From NCBI GenBank assembly GCA_013398955.1, contig VWPU01011870.1, positions 30,004 to 94,003 of the forward strand: 64,000 nt of DNA, read 5' to 3'. Made by a program: the position numbers and the translations under genes. The stretch comes from Callaeas wilsoni (taxonomy: Eukaryota > Chordata > Aves > Passeriformes > Callaeidae). The notes beneath the pieces are model-generated. The model was not told the DNA's origin. It made no database searches and saw nothing but the letters and a program-made list of their open reading frames with translations. This document shows, piece after piece, positions 12,701 to 25,260 of the stretch; within the stretch, counting starts at the first letter, position 1, and the number at the start of each line of letters is the position of its first letter.

Positions 12701-15700
12701 TGTTTAAGGAAAATCTGATTTGGACCTTTGTACTTGGGTCACATGTAATGTAATTCAGTTTTACTCTCTTCTTAATGTGATTCATATACAGAACTGCTAC
12801 ACAAAAATATAAAACATAAAGAAAAAAACCTCTCTTCCAAAGAAATAGTAACTTTTCAACCAAAACATTTAAAACAAAATGGGTAAGGTCACTAATCCCA
12901 TCACAATACCACGTTACCTAATTGGACACAGAAATTCTGACATTTTGTAGGACTAGACTGTAGCATGCATGACAAAATCACATCACTCTGATGGCAATAC
13001 TGGAGGCATAAGCCTTTTTTCAAAATTAATTAATTCTTTTTACTGAAATACATTTGAAAACATGTCCTTGGCCCACTACAATAGCCATATAAGAAAAGCC
13101 TTGGAAGTAACTCTGACTTTGTTGTTGACTTTTGCTGTACTTTGCTGATGGAATATCATTGCCCTGTGTGTACTCAGATGATCATTCATGCTCATTTGTG
13201 ATCAGTTAAAGTATCTTCACCATTTCAATGCAATAAATATCAGCCTATGTTGCACAAGTCAGCAGGGATTGTTAGGAATATATTAGTCTGAATGAATGAG
13301 ACTATTATTAATAACAGGATTTAGTACTAATCATTCTTCTCTCCTTACTTGCAGGACTGCTTCTTCCAATTTTTTTCATTTTGAGACATTGCTTATATAA
13401 ATTTTGTTTGTGCTTGTCTTTCAAACATTTGCATTGCAATCTGAAAACAGTTATTCTCTTTACTCAGTATTTGATATTTACAGCCACACTTCACAAAGCT
13501 TTTGTTAAAGATCTCCTGCAACTATTACAAGTCTGTAGGAGCACATTGTTTATGAACTTGAAATAATAGAGACACACCAGGGTGGTTTCCTTTTAGACAG
13601 CATATGGCACCTACCTGGATATACTGCAGTGCTATGGCTCATTTGCTACAATTAATAGAGCTAGCCAATATAAAGAAAGGGCAATTGGCAAAAAAATATG
13701 TCTTTTAAGGTTTTTCTCAAAACTGGATTGAAATGAAGATTTGAGACTTTCAAAAAAATTGCATTTTGAAAGACTGAAACATACCATTTCTCAGATTGAC
13801 CGGGAAACAACCATAGGAACCAGCAACATGAAAGGGACAAGAATAGCCCTTGGTCCTGTTCAGTCTCATTCTGCTCAGTGTGTTCATAACCCTCTGCTTT
13901 GGGAGAGGTTGTCTGGGCTCAATTCGCTTGGCCCAAAGTGAAATTCAAGGTGAACCGATCATTATGAAAAAGCTGCCCTGCAACTGCACACTGGGAGCAC
14001 CTCAAAGGACTCCAGGCCCCAACCTGCAGGTCCCACCTGGCGAGGCTGCCTTCCCAAGGAGAGTTTTCACACTCCCTGTTTCAGATGATGTTGCAGGAGG
14101 ACACCTGGAAGCCCTGGAAGGCTGTGCTAGAGCTGCAAGCCCTGCGAACACCCCAACCTTGCAGCAGCCCCACTTAGATCAACCCCAGTGTGGATTGCTC
14201 AGCTCAACCCCACAAGCTGTAGCCATAGTATTTCCAGTGTGTGGCTCTAGGACAAGTTAAAAATTAAAGCACAGTTCTAGAGCCTTGGAAAACTTGTTCT
14301 GCACAAAGGAGTCCTTGAACTTTAAGAGACAAGGTCTGAGCAGCAGCATTCACAGCTTCAGAGCGGCAAGCCTGGCGCTGCAGATCCTGAAAGCACATTT
14401 GGATGTGCGCAGCCCACTCTTCCTGTATCAAATACAAAGTCCTTCCATTAGCCATGGATACTGGGACACCCCACCTGAGAGCTGCCCTGAGAATGGCAGG
14501 GAATTTTCAGCCCCTCTCTTTTTGCAGCTCATGAAAGGCACCTCATTGTTCAGGCAGCAAACATGAGGCCCCAGCCCTCTGTGAGTAAACGCTTTCAAAA
14601 TAGGGAACTAAATGCCTACTTTAAGACTCGAATGTTTCAAACATCATGGTGAAAAATTGAAGCAACATTACTTCCTGCAGAGGTGAGACAGAAATAAATC
14701 AGAGGAATAATTTACTTCAAAGGTCTCTGTGTTTACCTCTCCCTGTCTCCTAACTGGGACACCAATCTTACTGACTGAAACTAAGAATGTAGTCCAGGGA
14801 AAAATGTCCACAAAATGCTCGAAATAGCCCAAATTAATGTAAAGTCTGATGGGTTTAGAATTGGCTCTGACAGTTTTGTATTACATGACAGCGTTAGGTG
14901 TTAATTTTCATTTTTGTTTGCATTTCTTGTCACAGTTAGGACCAAATTCTCCCTAAGCCAGAGCTGCCTTAGCAGCTGACTCTGATCTGTTGGAAACCAA
15001 TGCCAGTTGGTGCTGGACAGAGTGCTCCTCTCTTCCATGAAGAGCCACAGCACTTGCCACAGGCCCAGAGGGCACGTTTTATGCCAGAACCTCTGGACAA
15101 CCTGTGCCAAGGAGGAGAGAAATCACAATATAGCACTTGGATCTTTGAGATACATTTGGGTAATGGGCTGCACTTGTTCTGTCACTTCCCATTCCTGAGT
15201 CCTGTAGTCATTCACACAATCTGCTATATTTTGCCTTACCCAAAAAGCAACAGGCTATTTTGTTATATTTATTTCAGATTAAGAAAGCAATAAATCAAGA
15301 GAGTGGCAAAGGTTTTATAAGTGAACGCAAAGTGAATTGCCACGTAAGAGGGAAAGCCAGACAACTCTGAAATGCAATAAAAAGGACTTACAGAGGAGAT
15401 TGCCTGTTGCTTGTTAAGCACAGCAAATGGTAACAGTTTGCTTTTATCAAAATACATGATTTTTGAACAATGAAATCTGACAGAACCATCCTAAAACATC
15501 CAGAAGTGTTCTGCCCAGATTCCCTGCTTATGTCCACTATACACAATTATCGTCTGGCTCTGCAAGACAGAATGTTTAAAGATTAAAAAGTGCAGTGCAC
15601 AGAAAAATGAGACTTAAGAATGACATCATCAAATACACCACGAAATGAGGCAGAATTACTAAAGGATTCCCTGGAGCAACCACAAGTCCTGCTGAGAACG

Positions 15701-18700
15701 TTCCTGCTGGGGCTCCCTAATTAATGTACCCATTTTCCACCTGTCACACAGCAAAATTAAACTCACTGCATCTCTGCTTTAATTCTCCACTCAATCAATA
15801 ATTCGGATAACAGATTCAAAGTTCTGTAGATTCTATGTATTGATCTTCTCCCACCCTCAATTTGCCAGTTGTCTCCACTAACTTTGAGCAGTACGTCACT
15901 GAAAGTCCATTTCATTTAAAATGTAATCACTTTGCGGATGCTGAACTGCTTTCCAGTTTTATTAGTCTTCAGAAAACTTTCCCAAAATATGGAGCTGTGT
16001 GTAAACACATTGAGTATTGCTTAGAAACAGAAATCAGTGTTCAGTCCATGACTTTTCTTGCAATAAAAATTCGTCTATGCAGATACATAGACAGAAATTC
16101 CGTATTTTAACCCCTAACCCTTGCAAAGTTCACCAGAATTAGGCTACAGCTTCAGATACATTTTTCTCTTTTTTTCTCTATGGCAACATCAAACAATTTT
16201 TGCTGTTTGGAAAAAGGAAAAGTTTTACTTATAATATTTGAATAGAAAAGGTCTGTAACCAAAAGGCAAATAATAAAAAAAAACCTTACCCTTATTCTGC
16301 TGAGGCAGTCTCTATCTTTTGCAACCCTGTAAAGATAGATCTCCAAACCTCATGAGGTTTCACAGTAATTAATGCAAACCATTTAGATCTGATTCTGAAA
16401 GCTGAATGGACTAAACAATGGAAGGTAAATTACTTTTTGCTGTTTTACATCTTTTCAATTCCTCGGCAAGGGTCAGAGCTGACACGGGGAAGATTAAATA
16501 GCATACAGCACAAAACGACCCTTATCACTGCCTTTCTGGAAAATTTGTTTTCTATGTATGTAAAAGGTATATAATGCTCTTGACTAAGAAGATACATGGG
16601 CATCATTACTATGTTTATACCAAGTGAATAGAAATAGATCAGAAGATGCTCAGTTATTGGCAGAGAGATAGCAGAAGAAAGTTATTAAAATACAGGGAAA
16701 GTATTGTTAGCAGCATCCAATGCAAGACAGATCCCTGCATTGTTATTCTGAAGATAAAATTCACTGAAAAAAGTTAGAAGAAAAAAGTAAGTTTCTGATA
16801 GCAGTAAAGTCAGACAGGAGTAAGGATACCAAACCCACTGCATTGTCTCCTAAAGCTCAGAGTCTGGCTGCAGCAGTGCCACAGTGATGTATTTTCCAGA
16901 AGAATCTGTGCCCAGCACAGTGCCTTTTCTACACGTCTATGGTGGGGAAAAGGCTGATACATGAAACCTGGAAAATCTGCTATTTGGTCAGCTCCCTTCC
17001 TTTCCCTAGAAAAGGCAAAGAGATTTTTGATCTGTGCAGAAGCTTTGAAGTATTACTAGATAATAATTTTTCCTTGATCTACCAGGTTAGTACACCACCA
17101 GCAACCTGTCACCTTGGAAGAAACAAGGGAATAACTTTGATCACTTCTATAAAAAAGGGAGTGGAAGAGAATTAGAAAGGCTTACCAGCCTGGCAAAGCT
17201 CTTCCAGCTGGCCTGACTGGCCACTTGTACTCAAGAGCTCATGAATATTAAAAACAAAAAAAAATAGGGATAGCCATACAATCATATTTCATATCAACCA
17301 TTGATTTGGTTTCTGGCAAGTTAGGAGTTTTCAAATTCAGTATTCCTGTTATCCTAGGCTGCTTAAACCTGTGTTAGAAGTGATCTCAGAGCCCAGATCT
17401 CTCAGAGATGAGATCTCAGATTAAAGGTTAGCCTTGGAAATTAATGGTAAACTTGCAGCAGAAGAAGAGATTAGATTTTTATTATATTTTCCATTCTTTA
17501 AAAAGGAGGTGGAATATTATTAATTAGCTTCATTTCCTGGAAAAATTCTTGAATTAAATAATCAAATATATTATAAGTGCCTTCAAGATAATAAGGAAAT
17601 GGGTTACACCCAACAAAGATTTTGTCAGGAAGTCATCTTGCCAAGAAACCATCATTTAGTTGTTAATGAGATAATAGGCTTTGTGGATAAGGGAGGAACA
17701 GTTAATATTGTACCTTGAATCTAATAACATTTGCCATGTGATTTTACAAGATAGCCTAACAAAGGCTATCATGAATGAAACTGCTGCAGGTTAGGTACAC
17801 AACTCTTTGGATTATCATGCTCAAAGAGAAATCACCTCCATCACTTTCCCATAATTAGGCAAGATCACGGCATGGTTTCTGCAAAGGATTTGTCCTAAAT
17901 GTTGCTAGGCTCAATTCTTTCTGTAATGGCATGATCACAGGACATGTAGCTGTCACCTTTGGATGACAAGAAACTTGGAAAGACTGACAATTTATCAAGA
18001 AAACAGAAACAGATTTCATAGTGATTGTGGCAAACTGGAGAAATGTTCAGAAAAATGGGATGAACAATTTGAGATATGCTACCTGTGAATAACCAGCTGT
18101 AGATGCATACGCTGTAAAATCACTAAGTAGTTAAGAACTTAAACCCTAATTGAAAAAAAAAAACATTAGAATTTCAAATTATTTGAGCTGAAGATGAATT
18201 AGTAGTAACATGCTGTTTCACAAAAGGCAGTCATGGCACAGGAACATAGAGAGTCAGGCCTGTAAAGACCATCCCACAATCGTTCTGCTCTCTCTGCTAT
18301 ACTGTCACCATCTGCTTCACAAAGATGCAGACAGGAATCCACAGCAGAGCCCACTGTGTCACAATATCAGAGAGCAAACTCAAAAATGTGACCAGTTAGA
18401 AAAGACAGAAAGAATTCTGGTTCTTTATAAAGAAGAGAGACCTGAGAAGGGGTGCAAGCACTTAAAAGAAATTCCTGTGTAAATAAATAAGTTAATAAAT
18501 CATGCATCCAGGAAAGGACCGATTTATGCCCCATGTCCTTGAGAAGAGAACAAGACGAACGCAGCTAACGCAGCAAGCAGGAGTCAAGAAAACACACACT
18601 GGAGAAAAGGGCAGCACGAAGGACAATGCAGCAAGCCCTGGAATACGGTCCTTAGGGCAGGCTCTGAGTTTGTCCTCTTTAGAAGAAGCTTGACAGAAAG

Positions 18701-19875
18701 CTGCCAGCAGTGACAGGACGGGCTGAGGGGTGGACTGAACCCATCTCTGACACCCCAGTTGCTCTGAGCTGCACAGCTGCATCTCAGCCAGATGTTCTAC
18801 AGGCAAGAGAAACACACACACACACATACAAGAGTTATCTCTGCCCAGCACTGGAAAGATGACTGTGCAGATTTTTATGAAATATGTCAGTGGTCTTTCC
18901 CAGCCTTGCATGGACACCTGCAAAATTCTGCCTTCCTGACCTGGAGAATGTGTTTTTCCATTGGAATTTCACAGTAAATGAACAATTCCAGCTACAATCT
19001 CAATGAGATCATGACAAAAATGGACAGGATCAATGCTTGTAGATACATGGCTATGCACAAATTGTGGGACCTGGGAGCTCTTCTGAGTTCTTCAGTCCAA
19101 TCCAATGTTTCATTCACCTCCTGACTCAATGCAAACCGGATGGCAAATGCTGTCCCTCACCTTCCACATGTTGCAGTCTCCATGGGGAAGGGATACAGGT
19201 GTACAAGCCAGGGAGAAATCTGCTTGCCATCCTAGCACAAGGCTAAACCTGTAGATGGCCAGTACATAACAAATAGCACCTGGCTTTTCAAGCTCAGATC
19301 ACTCACCAGGATCAGGTTATGATGTTTTTTCAGAAGACTCTGGGTCTGGTTTTCTGATGTACCATTTTGTTGCCATAACCTTGATGCACTGGTTCTCCGC
19401 ACCCAAGGTCTCAGTGTTTAGCTACAATAAATCTAAATCAGTTGTTCTGTTCTATTCATTTTCTGTGGGTCCAGTGAGAAATGAGCTGGTCTTGAGGAGA
19501 ACCTATTTCACTGAGCTAAAACAAAAAAACCCCTATCCTGACAGTATTTCTTAGAAATGAGATCAGTAGCAACTGGGGAAGAAGCCCAGCAGAAGTAATG
19601 TCTATTCTGCAGCTGGACGGAAGAAAAGGGCATTTCACTTACAAAAATTGTCAGTCATTTACTATTTGAACAGAAAAATCTCATAATATATTAACTATAT
19701 TTGTAAAGCCTGCAAAGTCACAGTTGCATTGATTTATACCAACAAATGCACTAAGTCATTTATTTAAACACTGTGAGAACACTTTCTTTTAGAAAAAATC
19801 CACAGGACTTGACAAATACTTAAAATTCCTTGGTTCCTGTTAAACAACAGACTTATCTTGTGGACCCACTGAAAA
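9706..19875. other. AT-rich unique DNA, no gene seen
   Basis: This is about 10 kb of unique sequence. The frame at 13,850-14,260 (136 codons) has a hydrophobic start but opens with TTG rather than ATG and has no upstream promoter or splice evidence. The minus frame at 18,492-18,923 (143 codons) crosses a short AC run (18,812-18,826) and matches nothing known. A 16-bp perfect palindrome lies at 16,345-16,360. A cluster of AGATCTC/GAGATCT-type words lies at about 17,380-17,425. A faint resemblance to an ancient amniote repeat at 11,990-12,050 is too weak to call. Confidence 0.6.
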
Positions 19876-20120
19876 ATCATAGAATGGGTTGGGTTGGAAG
19901 GGACCTTAAAGATCATCTCATTCCAGTCCCCTTCCATGGGCAGGGCCACCTTCCCCTGGACCAGGCTACCCAGGGCCCCATCCAACCTGGCCTTGAACAC
20001 TTCCACAATGGGGCAGCCACAGCTTCTCAGGGAATCCTGTTCCTGTGTCTCACCACAGCCACGGAGAAGAATTTCTTCCCAACATCTCATCTAAACCCGC
20101 CCTCTGACAGTTTAAAGCCA
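19876..20120 (-). mobile_element. CR1 LINE, 5'-truncated 3' end
   Basis: On the plus strand the segment opens with AATCATAGAATGGG and then TTGGAAGGGACCTTAAAGATCAT. This is the reverse complement of the avian CR1 3' end, which finishes in ATTCTATGATT-type octamers, so the element points to the minus strand. Minus-strand translation gives the familiar CR1 tail peptides VFKARLDGAL and WNEMIFKVPSNP. CR1 copies by target-primed reverse transcription and usually leaves 5'-truncated fragments. This copy is about 245 bp and loses similarity near 20,120. Only about one 3' octamer is kept. It has no full reverse transcriptase and cannot be active. Confidence 0.93.
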
Positions 20121-20124
20121 CTAA

Positions 20125-20913
20125 ACAAGTGCTACAGTTGGATTCATGCAACCTGCTCTGTGATACCCATTTAACAAGGCTTTTTGGAGAGGTGAATAGA
20201 GGAATCCATGGGAGGTCTTAAATCAGTCCTTGACAATACCACGACATTACCTCGGATGTGGCACAGAGCACACTGCAGTAGCATAGGTTTCCCTCAGATC
20301 CCACATGTATAAACTCAATACCTATTTGTGCAGGAGCAGCTCACTCTTAGCAGCATCTCTATTAAGACTACAAAGCTTGTTTTGTCCTGATTAGGACATT
20401 TTTGTCGTGTAACCATTTATTATTGAATATAAGGATGAAAAAAATGTCACGGTACAAGGGTTTTAGACTGTAGTCTATCCTACAATAATGCAAGGCTCTT
20501 GATAAGACATTTTAGTTGCAGACTATATCAAAACAAACCTTGAAAACAATACCTTCAAGCAGTGGTAACAATGAGTTCTTTCTATTTCAATAAAAGCTTT
20601 CCATCTCAAGATCCTAAAGAGCTTTTTAAATATTAATCAGGCCTCTAAGCAGCCCTGGAGATGCTAAAATACTGCAGCCAATGATCAATTAAACCACATA
20701 CAGTTTATCCACTCTATAGATAAGGCATGGCACGAATGCAGAAATACCCAAAGTTGCCCTGCACACAGCCAGATGAGGCTCTCCTGAGTGGATGGGAGCC
20801 ACTATGGCATCTGAAATATCCTCTTTACAGTGTCCCATGATGACTGTACTATCCAGGCTCGTCCATTTATCCTGGGGATCCAAATCCCTATTAGAGGAGA
20901 AGTGACTGCTACT
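20125..20913. other. Unique DNA, no gene seen
   Basis: AT-rich single-copy sequence between the CR1 tail and a MIR relic. Only a 64-codon chance frame is present (minus 20,689-20,883). Confidence 0.6.
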
Positions 20914-21030
20914 TCTATTTTATCATAGATGAGTGACTGAGGTACAGGGAGATAAATGATTTGCCCAAGGTCACACAAGAGACCTGTAGCAGAGAAATAG
21001 GGTATTGCTCAGTATTCCTGGTTTTTCTCA
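20914..21030 (-). repeat. MIR SINE relic
   Basis: The plus strand carries the reverse complement of the MIR core in order: TCATAGATGAGTGACTGAGG, TACAGGGAGATAAATGATT, TGCCCAAGGTCACACAAGAG, then GTAGCAGAGAAATAGGG. The 14-base match TTGCCCAAGGTCAC is identical to the consensus core. MIR is a tRNA-derived SINE that stopped moving deep in amniote history, so a copy still recognisable in a bird is old and might be under constraint. The 3' end lies towards the lower coordinates and is eroded. Confidence 0.85.
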
Positions 21031-22800
21031 ACAGCCCAAATAGTCCTTTCTTTATTTTCCTTTTGTTTTTTACATCCCTTTTTCAGCATAGTCCAGAGGG
21101 TACTGAATCAGTCTGAATGACGTGTTATCTGGCAGTGTGGGGATTTATTTTTTGTTACAGTTTTGACACGTGTAATGAGGAAAACATTCTGTACTTGTAG
21201 CATTATTTATCCTCTAGCCTTAACTGCAGTGTTCAAAAACTCCCAGTGACTGCACCTTTCAGAGCACAGGCAAGGGTAGCCTGTTATTTGTCAAAGCTCA
21301 CAAAGGCATTGCTGAGAGTGCAAGCTTTGTTCCTCAGACAGAACGCTCTTCCCCCTTTTATGCTGCAAATTTCTGGGCAATGTCAATACCCGTTTAAGAG
21401 GTCTCCCACTCTCTAGGCTCTTTCCGTCATGTGTTGACATCTTCTAGGAATCAGCAGATTTTATGCCTCTATTCAATTCACTTGACCTGCCTCTAAATAT
21501 GTTCCCGGCATCAGAAAAGCCATTCCCCACACACACATATGATGAAGCCCAGATCAATAGCACAGGATAAAAACAAACAAGCTAACTAAGGCAAGTCTAA
21601 AGTCTTAGGAGCTATCCACAGATGCTGCTATCCGGACTGTTCAATATGATGCTCTGAATTGCACACAGCAGGATTTCATTTGCTACAAATAGCTTTGCAC
21701 CAGCAGCATCTTCAATAATTTTATCATGCAGTGTTCCCTAGATAGACCAATATTTCATTTAATAAACAGCAAATTAAAATAGCAAATGTAGTGAAAGACA
21801 AAGAATGAATAGATCTGCTGCAGAGTTTTAAAAGAAACATTGATTTTTTTTTTTTATTTTATTTTTTAGTATTTCTGTAGTTGCTCATAAGGTCACCTTC
21901 ATGACAATTCCAACAGGGGTTTATCTTGTAGTGCTCACTCTGACATACAGCCTGATGATTTATTATTGCTTAGTTCTTGATACTGTTCACTGCACAATCC
22001 AATCTAAGAGAGACACATATTTCTCAATTCAGGGACTTTTTTATTTTATGAAAAATCAGCTTGGTGCTTTGTGGTAAAAACTCGACTTGGCATTTGATCT
22101 TAATTTTTTTAAGTATTTCCTTCTATTCTTTGTTTCTCTGCTGTATCTTTGATGTATTCCAGGACCATTTTTGTTTTCTATTCCTTTGCTTTTCTCCTCT
22201 CACCCTATTTTTCTGTGGCTACACCCTAAAGGAAAATCTGCCACAGCGGCAGTTTCTTACAGATGCTCTTATCTAGATTTCTGTTTCATACTAGTAGGTG
22301 ACATGGTGATAGATTTCATAGGTTTCCTCTCCTCATTTGGAAGAAAGAATATAATTATGCAAAGGAGGGTTAGATGGACAGTAGGAATATATCACTATTA
22401 ACCCACCAGAACACATGCAGATTCACCCTGGTTATGTGCTTAGAGGGGGGGAAAAAAAGCCCTTCATATGCTAGACAAGACTTTTTCCTCTCCTCGCATT
22501 AATATCAATTCAAGGGTAAGTCAACAATTCTCATCATGTCATTCCAGTGTCTGTGGTGTTGTGCCATGGTGCTGCTTGAGCTCTGCTTGGCTGCAGAGCT
22601 GTCTCCAGTGCTCCCGTAGACTGTCTAAGCCATTTGGAATCATTAGCCCGCATGGACCAGGCTGCCCAGAACTCAGAGACATTCCTTCAAGGCTGCCAGT
22701 CATTAGCTGGTACGTTAAGTAGCTAATGGTGCTCTCACAATATCTGCTGCATCATGCAGGTGCAACAGAATAAACATTTTTTCCCACTGGTGCTTTGTCC
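21031..22800. other. AT-rich unique DNA, no gene seen
   Basis: Holds a T-rich tract at 21,847-21,868 and chance frames of 71 to 84 codons at 22,061-22,722. No repeat family or exon was recognised. Confidence 0.6.
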
Positions 22801-22803
22801 TAA

Positions 22804-22866
22804 ATCATTAAGGACCCCAATCCTGCAAAGATTTATGTCTGTGAATAAGTTTACTCACATGAGCAA
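22804..22866. repeat. Possible ancient amniote interspersed repeat fragment
   Basis: The segment contains GGACCCCAATCCTGCAAAG followed by TTTATGTCTGTGAATAAG and TTTACTCACATGAGCAATCC. From memory, this string type (CAATCCTGCAAA...ACTCACATGAG...) recurs many times in turtle and crocodile genomes and survives as scattered relics in birds. It probably descends from an old DNA transposon or SINE. I cannot name the family with certainty or fix its orientation and full extent. Confidence 0.35.
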
Positions 22867-23115
22867 TCCTGTTTCAACCCTCTTAAACGCACGCTTGTAG
22901 GGTCAGAGTCTTGATGATCAAAATATCAGGTGTTTGGCTAAAAGCTTATGGAAATGCAAAACAGCATCAGAAAACAGCAAAAAAAAACCCGACGACTTTC
23001 TGCTCTGTATTTCTTTGTAATGAGAAATATTTGCAGAAGTATCCTTTTCAAGAACAAAGATTAATAGTCACGCCTGCTATCCTATGACCTCATTACTTCC
23101 CTGCTAATCGATCAG

Positions 23116-23230
23116 TATATATATATATGTATGTATATGTGTGTGTATATATATGTATGTTTATATTTTTATTTTTATTTTTATTTTTATTTTTATTTTT
23201 ATTTTTATTTTTATTTTTATTTTTATTTTT
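23116..23230. repeat. Compound microsatellite: TA/TG-rich then (ATTTTT)11
   Basis: The first part (23,116-23,160) mixes TA, TG and TATG steps. The second part (23,165-23,230) is 11 perfect copies of ATTTTT in 66 bp. On the minus strand the hexamer reads AAA ATA repeatedly, which makes a spurious Lys-Ile repeat frame. The purity of the hexamer block suggests recent slippage and likely length variation between individuals. Confidence 0.97.
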
Positions 23231-24650
23231 ATATACCAAAGCAATATGAATATCCCCCAACTAATTGGCTGCTGGTAAGGGAGATTAACTGAGGCTATGT
23301 AAATTATTGAAGCCACAAACTGCTTGTGGAGCCTCCTTGCTGTCCTGGGTGGGGCCGGGGGGATCAGCTGGCTGTCCCCGGTGGGCTGAGCTGGAGCAAG
23401 GTTAAGCAAGCACCCCCATCTCGTGTCTGCAGCTATCAGACACCTTTGCTGACTCGCTGGCGCCAAGAAGTCAGGCACCACCCTCCACCCTCGGAGAGGC
23501 ACAGGAGGTTGCAAATGGTGAATTTAATACCGCAGCAGGAGGTGCCATTTACAGTCCCAAAGGATAAGTCTCCCCCTCTTCTCTTTCATGCTCATATAAA
23601 CAAATGGAGGCTGATGCAATTTTGAATCCCGTTGGCTTGTTTTGTTTTTAAATATGTAATTTCCTCCTTATTTTAGCATCTAGGCAGGGTAAAATTAAAG
23701 GATTTTTGTACACATGACTGATGGTTAAACTGCAATGAGGATTTGTGTTTTATGAATCCATTAAAGCATTGGCAAATACAAGCAAGAAAAGAAAAAACTA
23801 CCAGTAAAAATACTTATTAGTAATATGCAATTTAAAAGAAAAGGAGATTAAGATGCCTGCACAACCAAGCCTTATACAGAGTATTCTTTATCTTAGTTTA
23901 AAAGACAAACAAAATTTACTGCAGAAAAGACTATCAAATATTTGTATAATACTTGCCTGCTTTGCTCCATCTATTGTGACATATTCATTTTTAGAACAAT
24001 GTCTTTAAAAGGTTAAAAGATTGTAATATTTTCATTTTTTAAAAGTTACATATTACCAGGCACTGTTTGAAAGACTAAAATAATATCAAGTGAAAACCAT
24101 TGCCTTATCAATTCAATCCACTCCTTTTGGATGTTGCTAGAACAATGCAAGAAAACATCTTTTGTATGATCAAAAATTTTTTTAAAATAATTACAGTCTA
24201 TATTGGAAAGATGTTTCAAATCAATATTATTACAGAGGGTGTTTGAGATTAATGCATTAATTAATTAATTGGAAAAATGCAAGGCAAGGGAAACACGCAG
24301 CTTCTAAAAATAGACATAAAGAACAAAAAATTATTGCATCTGAGGAGAAGACTGACATGTTCTCAGAGGATCCAAGGACCACATCCATTCCTCAGTCCAG
24401 CTCCCTACATAACGTGGGCCAGGGGAGTCCACTTAGTGGCTTCTGAGTCATACCTGGTCACGTGAGGTTGGACAATCCCATCACTTTTAGAAGGGCACCA
24501 ATCTTTCTAATTAGAGAATCTATTTTGTTTCCCGGCAAACTCTTGCAGTCATCTGGTTACTCTCACTGTTGAAATAAATGGGGCAGCGGAGGCGAAAGAG
24601 CCTTGGCAGCTGTCAGTGACAGGGTAGATGGCAGAAATGGGAAAGGAGAG
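23231..24650. other. Unique DNA, no gene seen
   Basis: A G+C-richer stretch at 23,325-23,510 has overlapping chance frames on both strands. It is followed by AT-rich DNA with an ATTAATTAATTAATT run at 24,256-24,270. No splice-bounded exon or repeat family was recognised. Confidence 0.55.
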
Positions 24651-24715
24651 AGATCACAGAATACTTCAAATTGGAAGGGACCCATAAGGATCATTGAGTT
24701 CAACTCCCAAGAGGC
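24651..24715 (-). mobile_element. CR1 LINE 3' scrap
   Basis: The plus strand reads ATCACAGAATACTTCAAATT, then GGAAGGGACCCATAAGGATC and ATTGAGTTCAACTCC. This is the reverse complement of the CR1 3' terminus of the subfamilies that end in a GGAAGGGACCCATAAGGATCAT-type block. Only about 65 bp is recognisable, and similarity fades after ACTCCC. The orientation is minus, as for the other two CR1 tails in the window. The element is too short to retain coding sequence. Confidence 0.8.
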
Positions 24716-24837
24716 CAAAAATACATCTAGAATTAGTAGACCAGAGGAGTGGGCCAGCACATTAACAGGAAACATCGAGCATTTCCCTTGTCAGCATAAA
24801 TATCTGAGACATTTCAGAAATGTCACGAAATTACATG

Positions 24838-25260
24838 GTCCGTGCCAGGCCGCGGGCTCCCGCTCCACGTTGTATTGCAGCACAGCCACCAGCATGGGTG
24901 GGGTTGATCAGCTCAGCCTCCAGGATGGCACAGGGCCCCGACGGCAGCTCCTGCAGGAGGCAGAAAATGGGATCGGGCACCGTACGGATAACAGACCCAG
25001 GGCTGCGCGCTCCGCACGCAGGCAGGCAAACAGTAAATAATTAACTACTACATCGATTCAAATGAGGACGAAGGGAGAATCTGAGGACACAAGAAATGTT
25101 TTGCTCTCCTATCTCGCACACAAACTTCCCAGTGGAGGCGAGGGCAGCGGTGGAGGCACGCAGCCTCCCAGGCAGCCCCGCGCTGCTCCGCGCACGCACC
25201 TTGGGCTCAGGCTGCATCCGCAGGCTCCCAGCCAGCTACAGCCTCATTACCTTCACAGCC
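24838..25260. promoter_or_regulatory. CpG-rich segment, candidate CpG island
   Basis: By eye about 25 CpGs fall within about 420 bp (for example GGCCGCGGG, GCGCGCTCCGCACGCAGG and CCCCGCGCTGCTCCGCGC), and G+C is near 60% in a region otherwise around 40%. Open frames of 73 to 145 codons overlap it on several frames, as expected from high G+C; none is recognised. A CpG-rich patch this size can mark a promoter, including one for a non-coding transcript, but no TATA box, initiator or donor site could be matched to an exon. An old G+C-rich repeat is the main alternative. Confidence 0.4.

Noticed and set aside
13850..14260. 136-codon plus frame with a signal-peptide-like start
   Set aside because: It begins with TTG, not ATG. 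The downstream part is low-complexity in character, and no promoter or splice sites were found.
16095..16115. Telomere-like CCCTAACCC words
   Set aside because: Only one or two units, with no array.
18492..18923. 143-codon minus frame
   Set aside because: It crosses an AC microsatellite and is Cys/Ser/Leu-rich without any recognised motif; chance.
23161..23514. 117-codon minus frame ending in a Lys-Ile repeat
   Set aside because: The Lys-Ile part is only the (ATTTTT)n microsatellite read on the minus strand, and the rest is unrecognised G+C-rich DNA.
24603..25040. 145-codon plus frame
   Set aside because: It runs through the antisense of a CR1 scrap and a CpG-rich patch; not a gene.
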